Assembly: GCF_011075055.1 (NCBI RefSeq)
Contig: NC_058141.1
Coordinates: 15,137,639 to 15,201,638 of the forward strand
DNA: 64,000 nucleotides
Direction: 5' to 3'
DNA from: Mangifera indica
Lineage: Eukaryota > Streptophyta > Magnoliopsida > Sapindales > Anacardiaceae
Below are positions 28,756-40,862 of the stretch, one piece after another. The notes under the pieces were generated by a model. It worked only from the letters and a program-made list of their open reading frames with translations. It had not been told where the DNA came from and did not search any database. How positions within the stretch are numbered: the stretch's first letter is position 1; each line of letters begins with the position of its first letter. Made by a program: the position numbers and the translations under genes.

Positions 28756-31700
28756 GGGGGTGTGTGGAGGGGGTTGTTGGTGTGTGTGTGGGGTTTGATT
28801 GAGGAAGTTTATGGTTGTGGTTTGGCAGTTTTATCTGAAAGTATTTCTTCTACTTAAGGGGGAAATTGTCTTTGACCTTTATTGGTTAGTTTAAGTGCTT
28901 CTTGACTCTGTCCTGCTTTTCTTGTAGCAATATGGGGATATCAGGACTTTATACACTGCATGCAAACATCGGGGGTTTGTGATGATATCTTACTATGATA
29001 TTCGAGCTGCTCGGACTGCAATGCGTGCATTACAAAATAAGCCTTTAAGACGAAGAAAACTGGATATTCATTTTTCAATTCCTAAGGTTTGAACAAGGAT
29101 ATCTCATCGTAGGATTGACTTTGGACTGTTGATTCCCTCAACATCTTATGCATGCATTGTTTTCTTTTCTAAATTCCAGGATAATCCCTCAGAAAAGGAT
29201 ATAAATCAGGGGACTCTTGTGGTGTTCAATTTGGATGCTTCTGTATCTAACGATGACGTTCGTCAAATTTTTGGGGCATATGGGGAGGTCAAAGAGGCAT
29301 GTGTTTTATTTATTTTTTATTTTATTACTCTTGGTCAAATTGCTTCCTGTGCTGATATGTTGTAAGTCCTTGCGTGTGTAAAATGTAGATTAGAGAAACA
29401 CCACACAAGCGACACCATAAATTCATTGAGTTTTATGATGTTAGAGCTGCCGAAACTGCCCTCAGAGCATTGAATAGGAGTGACATAGCTGGAAAACGCA
29501 TAAAGCTTGAACCTAGCCGCCCTGGTGGAGCACGTCGAAAGTAAGTATTGGTTTGGTCATTTAAGTATTGTCATTGTAATGCTAACTTCAAGTTACCATT
29601 TTATTAAATCATTTGGTAGGACAACAACAAAAATGTGTGGTTTACATGATGAGTTGATTGATAAAGAGAGTTTTGTGTTTATTTTGAAGCTTGTCTTTGG
29701 TTTCACTCTCCCTCTGAGTGCCACAACTTTTGGTAGTGTAGCACTGGCTCGAAACTGTGGCTACTGTAGTTTTTTATATGCTTCTCGAAACACTGACTTT
29801 CCACCTTAATTTCTCTAACATTATTAATATATGACACTCTTCCTAAACATCAAACTTTTTCATGTTAATCAATTACTGCTGCCGGCATAAATATTCTTAA
29901 GACATTTTTCCTTTTTCAAAAAAGAATCTGGAGATATTATCCTCCAATTAAGAGTATATTTCATTAGATTACATGGTTATATTGGACTTATTATCCATTT
30001 TTCAATGTTTCTTCATTAAGCTGTAAAATGAAATTGAATAATTAGAGGTAAATTTTATGTTTAGTTTGATGCAGCAACTAAGTCAGGAGCTGGAACAAGA
30101 TGAGGTCCGAGGTTTTTGGCATCAAGTAGGCTCACCGGTGACTAACTCTCCCCCAGGTAAAGAGCCTGGTACTCTGGTTTCGTGAGACGTCAATTATCTA
30201 TATATCTTACTGGTTCCTTTTAAAATGTACTTTTGATTATTAGCTGATTCAGTACTCCATCATGACAGGTAACTGGGTGCAATTTAGTAGCCCTGTTGAA
30301 CATAATCCTTTGCATAGTAAGTCTTCTGGTTTGGGAACAATGAATCCTATTAATGGTAACCATTTGCCTGGGTTGGCATCTATTCTCCCACCTCATTTGT
30401 CTAAATCTGGAAAGATTGCTCCAATTGGCAAGGACCAAGGAAGAGCCAATCACACAAACCAGATATATAGTAACACTGCGCCAGTGCAAGGAGCACCCTT
30501 TCAGTATTCTCAATCGTTTCCTGAACAGAAGTTGAGTGTGAGTCCTGGGCCTATATCTGCTTTTGGTGAATCAAATTCAAATTCTTCTGGTGTTGGAACT
30601 TTGTCTGGTCCTCAGTTTTTATGGGGAAGTCCCACGACTTACTCTGAGCACTCCAGTTCTTCTGCTTGGCCGACATCACCAATGGGGCACTCATTTTCAT
30701 CTAGTGGACAGGGACAGGGCTTTCTGTACAGTCGGCATGGATCATTTATTGGCTCACGTCATCACCATCATGTTGGATCTGCTCCTTCTGGTGTGACCCT
30801 TGATAGACATTTTGGATTTTTCCCAGACTCACCTGATACATCCTTTGTGAACCCAATTAGATTTGGGGGTATGGGTGCAAATCACAATAATGGAAGTTAT
30901 GTGATGAACATTGGGAGTCCTGTTGGTGGCCTTCCTGGAAATGTGGCTGAAAATGGTTCACCTAGTCTTCGAATGATGTCACTGCCAAGACATGGTCCTA
31001 TGTTCCTTGGAAATGGTTCTTTTGCAGGACCTGCAACTGCAACTAATGAGGGATTGATGGAACGTGGTCGGAGTAGGCGAGTTGACGGTAGTGCAAGCCA
31101 GATTGATAGCAAGAAGCAGTATCAGCTTGATTTGGACAAAATTGTTAGTGGGGAAGATACTAGAACCACTTTAATGATTAAAAACATCCCTAATAAGTAA
31201 GAAAAATAAATGAATATCCTTATCACATATATATGATGCTTGTAGTTCTTATTGAGATGGCTAATTGCTCGATTATTTTTACTTGGCTTCCTTTTAGGTA
31301 TACTTCAAAGATGTTGCTGGCTGCCATTGATGAAAATCACTGTGGTACTTATGATTTTCTCTATTTGCCAATTGATTTTAAGGTACTTTAAATTTGAGGA
31401 ATTTCTAAAATTTTATTTTCTTCTTCAAATTGAATTTCTGCTGATGGTTAAAAGCTTTGCTTGCAGAATAAGTGCAATGTGGGTTATGCCTTCATCAATA
31501 TGGTTTCTCCTTCACACATCATATCCTTCTATGAGGTTTGATATCTGGCCCCCTTTTTATTGTTTCAATCATTAGTCTTATCATTAATTCATGTGTTATT
31601 GTAAATCATTTAGTCAATGGAAATCTGAGTAAGTTGGTTTTGTATTTTTAATGGGGCATTTGAGTGGATTATTCTGTATATGAGTTTTTGTACTATAAGA

Positions 31701-33402
31701 AAAGATTATTGTATCAAATTAATTATATCTGACTGGTTGGCCACAAATTTATACTATATATATTGCCAAAGTGGACCTTGGGACTCCTTTTTGTCAACTC
31801 AGAACTGACATTAGGGAATTCTTGCACAGGCATTTAATGGGAAGAAATGGGAGAAGTTCAACAGTGAGAAAGTTGCATCACTGGCATATGCCCGAATCCA
31901 AGGCAAGGCTGCTCTTGTGACACACTTCCAAAATTCAAGCCTAATGAATGAAGACAAACGATGCAGGCCAATTCTCTTCCACTCAGAGGGCCAAGAGACG
32001 GTTGATCAGGTAAAATTTTTAAGTTCTCTTTTCTTTTATGCTTAGTATTTTGCTCCATGAGTTGAATATTTTTCCTATTGATTTATTGGTGCAGTTTCTT
32101 CAATACAAGTAATAAAAAGTCTGCTAGCTTGGCTGATTATTAGCTTGCATATTTGTTTACTTCTTGATTTTATATTTTTGCATCAAAAATTTTATCTTTG
32201 ATGCAAAAATATAGTCCAACGAGAGAACTTAAGGACAAAAAGAAAAGTGGAGAGAGAGTATATGTCTTATCATGGACAAAAAGGGAAGTGGTTGAATACG
32301 GAGTGCGTGTGCTGGTCTTGAATATGAGCAAAATAAAAGTTAAAAGGATGGGGAGAGCTGGAGAGGGAGAGAGTCGGTCCCCATATGAGGACAAAAAGGA
32401 AAGTGGAGAGAGAAATGGATTTGTGGAGAGTTTTTTCATAGGAAGCTTTTGTCATCTGCTTTCAATTTAATTGATTTCTTCCCTTGTTTATATATCAAAT
32501 TAGAGACTTTTTAGTTAGGCCCAAATTCCTCTATATTGGTTAGCTAGGTCATTGTATGTGTATGCATGTATGTTTACAAAGTGAGCAAATCCTCTTATAA
32601 TAATATTAATTTAAAACAGAAAAGAAATAGTCGTGGAAAAATGCCAAATTCCAATTTAGTAATTAGCCAGGCCTTTAAATATGTTGTGTTCAAATAAAAT
32701 TTGATGTAAACAAGACAAGAATGTTGGTGCGGGTCAACACACATAAGCCTGTTCATAAATCATAATAGAGGGATTAAAATATAAAGTGGTTCAAATTCCA
32801 CTCTAGAGCTTTCCCAGAACATATGAAAGTTCCCTCATTAAATAGTTCATCCAAATGTTAACTCATTCCACAGCATGCGTATGAACTTATTAAGGTGCAT
32901 GCAAAATTAACCAGATATTATAGTTAGGGCTGGATTCAAGCCGAGCCGAGCCGAGCTCGGCTCGAGCTCGACACGAGCCGAACTCGGCTCGGCTCGGGTT
33001 CGGCTCGTTTTTGGCTCGGCTCGGTTCGACTCGTTTTTCATATCAAAACGACATCGTTTTGTATATATATATAGATCAAAACGACGTCGTTTTGTATAAA
33101 AAATTTAAAAAAAATCTACCGAGCCAGCTCGAGCTCGATCTAGCCGAGCAGAGCCCGGCTCGTTTCGGGCTCAAACCGAGCCAAGCCGAGCTCGAGCTCG
33201 AATCCAGCCCTAATTATAGTTGAAGTTGTTTTCTAGACACCATTAAGCTCAATGCTGACTCTCTGCACTTTTGTGGATCCTTCAGGAACCCTTCCTTTCT
33301 GGCAATTTGAATATCTTTATTAGACAACCAGATGGGTCTTATTCTGGTGATTCCTTGGAAAGCTTAAAGGGTAATCTTGATGACAAGCCAGATAAGATTT
33401 AA
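27780..33402 (+). CDS. AML5: MEI2-like RNA-binding protein (AML2/AML5 type), three RRMs
   Basis: Twelve coding exons: 27780-27822, 27932-28075, 28156-28625, 28928-29086, 29180-29296, 29389-29540, 30065-30156, 30269-31196, 31298-31382, 31467-31535, 31830-32009, 33286-33402; phases agree and give 851 residues. RRM1 lies at about 200-272 (RTLFVRNINSNVED, RGFVMISYYD), RRM2 at about 281-354 (GTLVVFNLDASVSNDD, HHKFIEFYD) and the Mei2-type C-terminal RRM3 at about 690-790 (TTLMIKNIPNKYTSKMLLAA, NVGYAFINM). The acidic DDEDELLAGITDDFDLSGLP region resembles Arabidopsis AML5 and AML2 (800-843 residues). The family acts in meiosis and vegetative growth through RNA binding. Exon 5 ends AAAGAG|GCATGT, a GC donor needed to keep the conserved VKEIRETPHKRHH. 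The 1.3-kb last intron holds a hAT-like insertion. Confidence 0.93.
28725..28754 (+). repeat. Homopolymer of 30 G in an intron of the MEI2-like gene
   Basis: An uninterrupted (G)30 run, followed by further TG-rich and G-rich sequence to about 28800, lies in the intron between coding exons 3 and 4. It could form G-quadruplex in DNA or pre-mRNA. Such a run is also a typical place for sequencing or assembly length error. Confidence 0.95.
32171..32213. repeat. Perfect 17-bp inverted repeat with 9-base loop
   Basis: TATATTTTTGCATCAAA at 32171-32187 is exactly complementary to TTTGATGCAAAAATATA at 32197-32213. It lies in the last intron of the MEI2-like gene. It may be a transcript hairpin or the nested tip of a decayed element. 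Purine-rich direct repeats (GGACAAAAAGGAAAGTGG-like, near 32233, 32273 and 32390) follow it. Confidence 0.85.
32925..33212. mobile_element. hAT-like MITE with TAGGGCTGGATTC ends inside the last MEI2-like intron
   Basis: The left end TAGGGCTGGATTC and right end GAATCCAGCCCTA are perfect 13-bp inverted repeats. The 288-bp element is bounded by exact 8-bp duplications ATTATAGT at 32917-32924 and 33213-33220, diagnostic of hAT insertion. Inside are palindromic GCCGAGC/GCTCGGC and GAGCTCGAGCTC tracts and two AAAACGAC-TCGTTTTGTA units. Its GC content contrasts sharply with the surrounding intron. Confidence 0.9.
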
Positions 33403-34404
33403 CAGATCATTGAAATTCTTACTCTGGGCCAAAAGGAAGTGGCTTGGAGTGCTGACTGTTTCATAGGTAACTAAGTGTACAAAGTTGGAGGAGAAACCAA
33501 GAAACAAGTGTATATTATGGTTGACATTGTGTGCAGGTTCAGCGCTCCAATCACGGGCTCTCTATATATTCACTAAAAGGCAGAAATCATTTTGTTCATA
33601 TTTAGATCAACAAATTGTTCTTGTACCAGCAGAGTTGGAAGCATATTGCTGGGAATCGAAGTAATTGCTGACTGATTTGTGGCTGATTACTCTTCTGAGG
33701 TATGATCTGTTTAGGTTTTATTTTTCTATTGGATCAATTTCTGTCCATCTGCAAATATGATCACATGTTTACACTAGTAAATATCTATTCGGAGAGGTGT
33801 AGGATTACGTGGTGCTTACAAAATTGTATAGGCTAAAAAGACACCGCACTGTGTTGATTATGTAGCTAAGAAAACGTGTATTTGACGAGATAGAAGGTTT
33901 GTACAGATATTCCATCACTTATGATTAGAACATCTATTGCTATGCAAAAGTGCACCAATTATTTGGGTTAGTAATAATCTAATCTATGCTGAAATAGAAT
34001 AGGATGTTGTGATTTGCATCTATTCTGGAAAGCTTTGCCCTTCTTTTCTTTTTGTTCTTGATTAAATTGGCTATTTTAGATAATAACTGAAAAGATTACG
34101 TAGGGAAATAATAATTAACCGCATCGGGTTCAAATTCATTAGAGATAACTTAAGGGGTTCAAAGAATTTTGAGTAGTTCAATCTGATCGAATGTATATAT
34201 AATTCGGGGAAAGACCAACCCAACTTGCAAAGAGTTCCTTTTTAGTATTAATTAGGTAACCGTCAAGCAGAAGCAGCAGGTAGTTATTTAATTCATGTCT
34301 TCTGATTGAAGCATGAAAATGACTTATAAAATAACAATCACCCCCAAAAAATATGCTATCACCACACCACCTGATCCCACGAATATCAACAGCATGGATA
34401 GCTT
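33403..34404. other. Convergent 3' flanks of the MEI2-like and PRS4-like genes
   Basis: About 1 kb separates two tail-to-tail genes and should hold both 3' UTRs. No coding frame is convincing. An open frame at 34178-34408 on the minus strand lies in the PRS4 3' UTR and is not protein-like. Confidence 0.5.
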
Positions 34405-37400
34405 TCAAATTTGTAGAGCATTAGCAATTGACCCAGCAAGACTCAGAACTTCGAAAGGAGCCCTGTTGGCTATGGCTTTGACAGTATTTGGGCAGGAATC
34501 TGTGATCCAGAAGTATGAAAATGCCTTCTCTAGGTTATCTGAAAACAACATCAATTAGCAATAAGATTAAAAAAAAATTAACAGAGAGATGGTATGGATA
34601 AGAAGAAGAGGTAATTACCATTATTCTTGAGGGTAAAACGCTCCCAGGAGTCCTTCGGAAACACACCATGTGTGACATAGGCACTGACCTTTGCTGCCCC
34701 GTTAGCCGCCAATACTTTCTAATATCAATAACATAAACAATTCAGATTTCAGCAGTTAGGCTATTAGTTGATTAAGTTAGTATACCAAACAAAAGATAAG
34801 TTTGTAATTATATTGGGCTAAGAAAGATGAAAGGTTTATATTTTGAATGTCGTATGAAACCCCTATCACCAAGAAGCATAAGTTGCCTTTTACGAATTGC
34901 ATGAGGATTGACTTTTCATTTAAATTTATAAAGCTTTTTCCGGAGTCATAATGAAAATGATTTTTTAACTCAGAAATGCAAGATTCAATGTGTAGTTTAT
35001 TAAATGGGAATAACTACCTGGCACTCAATAAGGGTTCCTCCAGATTGCACCAAATCATCTACAATGACCACATGGAAACCAGCAGGATTCCCCTCCTTGA
35101 TTCGAACTATCCTCTTATCACCTTCACGAACCTTAGTACACACCACCTGCAACTCAACAAGATCAAATATTCCAGATAACACAAGACATGGAGTATTAAG
35201 CATATTTAAATTCATTCAAGAAGAGTCTAAACCAACCATGGGAAAATGATCCAGCTGCTTGTGGAATCGTTTCCAAGCTCCATCATCCGGAAATGCAATA
35301 ACAATCTGAATTACATTGAGGAAATATTACATCTACCTCAAGTGAAAGTGCCATTGCAATACAAAACCTTGAAAGATATCTATAAACATTTAATAAGAAT
35401 AGATATAACAATGATAATCTTCAAGTGATAAACTGATAACGAAAAAGATAGCTACACCACTATCAACATGAACAGCATATTTTACAAAGACAGTCAGCAG
35501 CAAGTATTGTATGCTCAAATATACTCACATTGTTGGCATCAGGGAGCTTGACAAGACGTTGCTTTAGTAGAGGGATCCCCGTATCAAACAGTGGCAAGAC
35601 ATGGTCCCCAAAATAAAACCTTTCCTGCATAAGGAAAACTAAGACAAAGAATCAAGACTTATTACAAAAGTTAAAATTTGGAGAGTAATTAAAAAAGAGA
35701 GTCATAGATAAATTTTGGCAAGCTTTGCAGTTTGCAACCTTCCATTTCAGTAAAAGTTGACAGGCATCTCAACTACCAGTAATAGTAATGAACAATGTAT
35801 CATGCACACACATTTGAATAAAAGCGGGAAGAGAATTCTATACTGATCAGAGTAAACAAAAACATAATTTTAGTTATAAGACCGGGGATTTACTTGCTGC
35901 TCCTACCCTGAACTTTTAAATCAACAAATTCAAAACATAAGAAGACAACATCACCATGAAAGCAGTAATTAATTTTATTGCTTTCACTGAAAGAATTACC
36001 AACCTGCAAAGCATGTATATCATATATTACTAAACTAGCAGGGCCACCCCTTGAAATGGGAATATTAGATAATATCCTAGCCATGGTGAATGCAGTTGCC
36101 ACATCTCCTTCTTCCTCCATTCGCTCAAAGGAGCCAGTTGGGAAGAAAGGCAACACCAATGTAAAGGAAGCAACAAACAGCCGTGGGAGTGCATATATGA
36201 CAGATATCTGTTCGAATACAACACCTGGGGAGCTGAAAGAGGCAAGAAAGGCAACATGCTGACCTCGGATATCATGTGCACTATTTATATATAGGTTGGG
36301 CCATCCATCAGCAAAGTTCCTGACACATGCACAAGTAAAGTATCATGATTTCTCCCTCAATTACAATAATACTCCTCAACAACATAATTTCCCAATGTAT
36401 TTTAGAACACAAGCCAAACCAAAGTGCAATTTCCCTTTAACTCAAAATATATTTGCAAATCATTGACAAATAAACCATCAAAGTTGCCTTTGAATTGGAA
36501 TTTTCTGACCCCCAAGGAAATTCAAGTGATCAGAAACTCAGGACTTAAAACCCCAAGATTATCAAAGTTTTCAGATGGGATACTCAGTCAATAATCCAGG
36601 AATTTGGTTATAGTACAAAGCATTATAGGATAAAATTCTTATTATGGAATTCAAACACAATTGTAATTCTTGCATGAACATTTACAATAAAATTTCACAA
36701 AGATTATGGAAATTTGAATAGAGAAAGTTTTAACAAAAAAAATTCCTGTGTTCTCTTTGGGGAATGCACAAATGAAACAAGAGTAAGAAGTTAAACATTT
36801 CTTTCATAGAAACTGCAATACATTAAATAGAACAAAGCACTAAAAACAGTAAAAAAGAGTTTGGAAATTTGTTGTCTTCTATGGGTCTAGGATAAATCAC
36901 ATTAAGCAGCAATATTACTAACCCAAACAAGGTAAGACGTTTATCGAATTTTAGAAAGAAACTGAGGGAAAAAAAAAAAAAAAAAAGCGAACGCAGGTGT
37001 CTTTGGACCAAACAAAATTTTATGATTTAAGACAACTCGACCATATTGGAAGAAAACCAGCTGCAAAAAGCATGTGTAAACCCTCGTATAACCTTTATTA
37101 CACAAACTAATACTTGGAGCAGACAAATTATAATCTTTTTTTTCTAGAAGGACAATATAATTTCTTCTAAATTACCCATTTATATTTGTTAGCACTTCAT
37201 ATATACTTCATCGGAATTATTCAAAATGCCTTTTTCCCCCCTTTCTGGGTTCTATACACCATACAACTAAACACACAAACAAACAATTAAAATAATGAGA
37301 AAAAAAGCGCGTCAGAACTCAGTCATGGAATTGAAACAACATATAAGCAATACAAAGTTACAGAAAGAGAGAAAGAGCTAGTATTAGAACCTCCAGTTGA

Positions 37401-37527
37401 TGGATTGAAGGGTAATATTGTCAGAGTGAGCAGCTACTTTGCGGGCAAGCTCTTCGCATTCGACGCAATAAAAGAGATGAACTTGCTTCTTGGATGAGAG
37501 TGGCTGCGTTTCTCCATTTTCCCCCAT
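34405..37527 (-). CDS. PRS4: Ribose-phosphate pyrophosphokinase (PRPP synthetase), PRS4-like
   Basis: Seven exons on the complement: 37527-37391, 36319-36004, 35624-35529, 35305-35237, 35146-35018, 34718-34619, 34538-34405; phases agree and give 326 residues, close to Arabidopsis PRS4 (about 337). It makes PRPP from ribose 5-phosphate and ATP for nucleotide, histidine and tryptophan synthesis. Visible features: DGWPNLYI near residue 50, [20 protein letters not shown], the [19 protein letters not shown] segment, and the PRPP-binding loop [13 protein letters not shown] at about 232-244. The end [17 protein letters not shown] matches the plant class II (phosphate-independent) enzymes. There is no transit peptide, as [14 protein letters not shown] is short and polar, so it should be cytosolic. 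The first intron is about 1.07 kb. Confidence 0.93.
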
Positions 37528-40500
37528 AATTGGCTTTTGGTCTGAAGGAAAAGGAGGGTTTTAGCGAAGGAATGTGACTATAGTTATGTTTATTTATAAT
37601 AAGATGAGATAAATTCTTTTGCTCCCTCCCAAACTTTGCTGAAGGACGTTCCCATATTTAAGTTTGAAAATTTTATTTTCCACCTATTTGTCGAATCCCA
37701 TTATTGTAAACTGATTGATATATGGAAGGGCAAAAAGATCAAATTATCTCAAAGTCCTAAAAAATAAAATTTCCCTCGTTTTAATTTAAAAAAAAAAACT
37801 TTTCTTTTCATTATATCACTTTAAACTTTAATTTCTTTTGAGTCGAATCTAAACGTTATTTTCTCGTTTAAGAAACATTTATTTCGTCTCATTTTCTTTA
37901 AAACAATCACTCTCTTTCATTTACTATCCCAACTTTGAAAGTGAAGGTAAAAAGATTAAAGAACAGAGAAATAATTGAAAGCAAATAAAGCATATTTGGA
38001 GAGAGAGAGAGAGGATGGCCTTGTCGAAGATCATCATCGAATAGAATCAAATATTTGAAACTTTAATTGATTATTGAAATGCGTTGATAAAGTCATTAGC
38101 TTGGCATCAATGCTTCAATTACTGTAACCAATTGTCAACATTTTGTTTAGCCTCATATTTGCAACCTCATTTATTCCATTGTCACCATCTCATCATTCTT
38201 CATTTCCACCTTTAGTTCTCATGCACCATTTATTTAGACATTTTCTTATCCGGTTCACAAAAGTGATACTAATAGTTTTCAAGCATATATGATAAGAGGG
38301 TAACTGATGAAGAGAAGGTGAGAGGCTGGAGATGATAAGATCAACGTCAATAATGACCGTAAAAATCAAATTAAATCCAAAGATAAGTCACCAAAAGTGA
38401 AAATAGAAGCTAGAGTTTGATGAGTACTTAGGAAAAAGAGGGTTTAGGTGAAAGGAAATGAGTACACGATGATATTAATAAAAAATTGATATTTAAACCA
38501 AATTTTTTAACTTTTGCTTTTTTATAGTAATACAATAATTTTGAAAAATAAAATTATTAAAGATAATATAATAATTTATCTTTTCAACATTGTGTCAAAG
38601 TTCATTTTCTTTAACAATGTTTGATATTAGGTGAAAAATGCGATTTGTGCTAATTAAAGGGGTGGAAAAGTTCGATTAGAGAGTGTAAATTACTCTAGTC
38701 AAACCCGTCCAATGGTGCAGGCGTCTTCCTTACACTATCACTTTATCTCTATGGAAAACAATATTATTTAAAAAAACAAAAACATTTATTGATATATATA
38801 TATATATATATATGAAATTCAATAATTTGGGGGCCACGGGTAGAGATGTGTTCCTATCTTCAATCCATTTAATTGAGAAATCCCATTTAGAAAATGGTTG
38901 GTCATTAGATGGCAAGAATTAGAAGGCCTTTACTAAATATTCTTGTTAATTATTCTCCACCAATGGTCCAGCCCAATCCACGGTTTATCCATCTGGCAAC
39001 AACTTTTATTCTGGGTGCTTTTGAAGTAAAGAATTTGAATATAATAAAGTCAAGTGGGTCGTCGTTTTTCCTTGTCGTGCCGGTAATATTATCAAATTTT
39101 CGTATCATTCATGACGATCCTCGGTAAAGAGAAATTTTCTAAGTGCCATTCACATTAAATATGTAAACATGAAGATTCCTAGGGTTTGGTCTGAGAGCTA
39201 AAAAGTTAAACATCATTTATAAATGTTTAGTGTTCGAATGAGTCTAACATAATATATTTTAATAAAATTTATTTTTAATTACGAGTCTAAGTGATTATAA
39301 AGTTCTAAAGATTTATTGCAAGAATTCCTAGATTAATAAAAAAAAAATTAAACATCAATATTATTTTTCTTTTACTGATGTAATAAGTTTTATCATTGAG
39401 ATTTATGAGTGACCCAACCCAACATTTTAATTCTTGAAAATTATGTCTTCTTCTTGGTCTCTCTCTATCTCTTTTATTCGTAATTATTTAATGATGTCTT
39501 AAATAGATTTTACTTTGTTTTACATATTTTTAGACGTAGCTCTAAGCCTAACTGTTAATACGGAAATTTGGAACAGCTATAGGTGTCCTCTCAGACAAAA
39601 AGTGAAATTAATTAGAATTAAGAATGTGATTTGTCTTTAACTAACATTAAACAGTAACAAGAATCGGATAATATTTTTAAAGCAGTTCAACGGTTAACTA
39701 ACATTAACTAATATGGTGATTCCGAAATTAACCTATCAATTTTACTTGTTATTATCGTATTCTAACGGTTTCTAATCTCATATATTTTTTTTGTTGGTAT
39801 TTATAAATTTGCAAGGTGATCTATCAACATTTTTTCGCAAACCATGACTCTGGTTCATAAATTTATTAGTCCTCATGGTTACCGTACCGTGGAACGTCTT
39901 TCATTCTGCTGCACTAACTGTTATTTAATCTTTTTATTACAACTAAAATAAAACAATTTAATCATACAATTAATGTCTCATGCAGACATCGTGCACGGTA
40001 ATTAACATTCATATCAAATGATTGAAAATTTCACCAACCCATGAACGAGCTTTGCATGATCTGACTCAACTGCTAAGATTAACGAACATAATCTAACTAT
40101 GCTCTTAATTAATTAGAAATTAACGGCAAATATTACCAGACAACGATGATCAAAGATGGCATCGAGACAGGACAAAATAAGGTCAAAGAGATGTAAAAGT
40201 CAATAGTCCAAGTAGTTGTAATTTATTAATGAGAATTGTCCTGAAGTAACTATAAAATTATTAAGAAAAGTCAATCGATCGGATTTTATGGGTTATCTAA
40301 CTTCTCTTTCCATTGCCTTTTTTATTGTTTAAAATAAATTGAAAATTGAAACCCCATTAATAAAAGGTCAAAGATGTTCATCTCCAGCCTGTTGATACCC
40401 TAAAAATTATGAACACATTCCAATGTAAAATGATAATTGTTGGGTGGGAAAAAGAGGCAGAAAATTTTTCAAACCACGACGCTGAACAGAAATTATAAAG

Positions 40501-40862
40501 GCGGTCACCAACATCCTAACCTAACTATTGCATTGTAGCTTACGGTGGTAGGGAAAAAAAACTGTAGCAGCATATGCATGTTCATGCTATGTTTTTGAAA
40601 ATGATATAAAATTGGGTAATCAAAGGAAGAAAAATTTTACGGTGCAATTAATGCTAGCGGTGTGGGTAACCAAATGCTCTGGTCAACTTCACACAAAACC
40701 CTTTAATGACAATTATAAATATTTTCTGATTCTCTTCTTCTTCTTCACAAGCCCTGAACCATCTCTTTTATCCATCCTTTCTCTCTTTCATCTTCAGACT
40801 CTGTTAATCTTCTTTTCTGTTGTTATAACATCATTCAGGTAGGAAGAAAGAGCTAGAAAGCC
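37528..40862. other. Intergenic DNA between the divergent PRS4-like and GPAT1-like genes
   Basis: About 3.3 kb with no recognised gene. It holds the promoter of the PRS4-like gene at its left end and of the GPAT1-like gene at its right end, where a TATA-like TTATAAATATT occurs near 40713 and a CT-rich leader runs to the ATG. Sequence near 37625 (CCCAAACTTTGCTGAAGG) repeats one near 944, suggesting a shared decayed element. A TA microsatellite lies at 38792-38812 and a GA tract near 38000. Confidence 0.45.

Noticed and set aside
32198..32470. 90-residue plus-strand frame in the MEI2-like last intron
   Set aside because: It is intronic, made of purine direct repeats, and out of phase with the gene.
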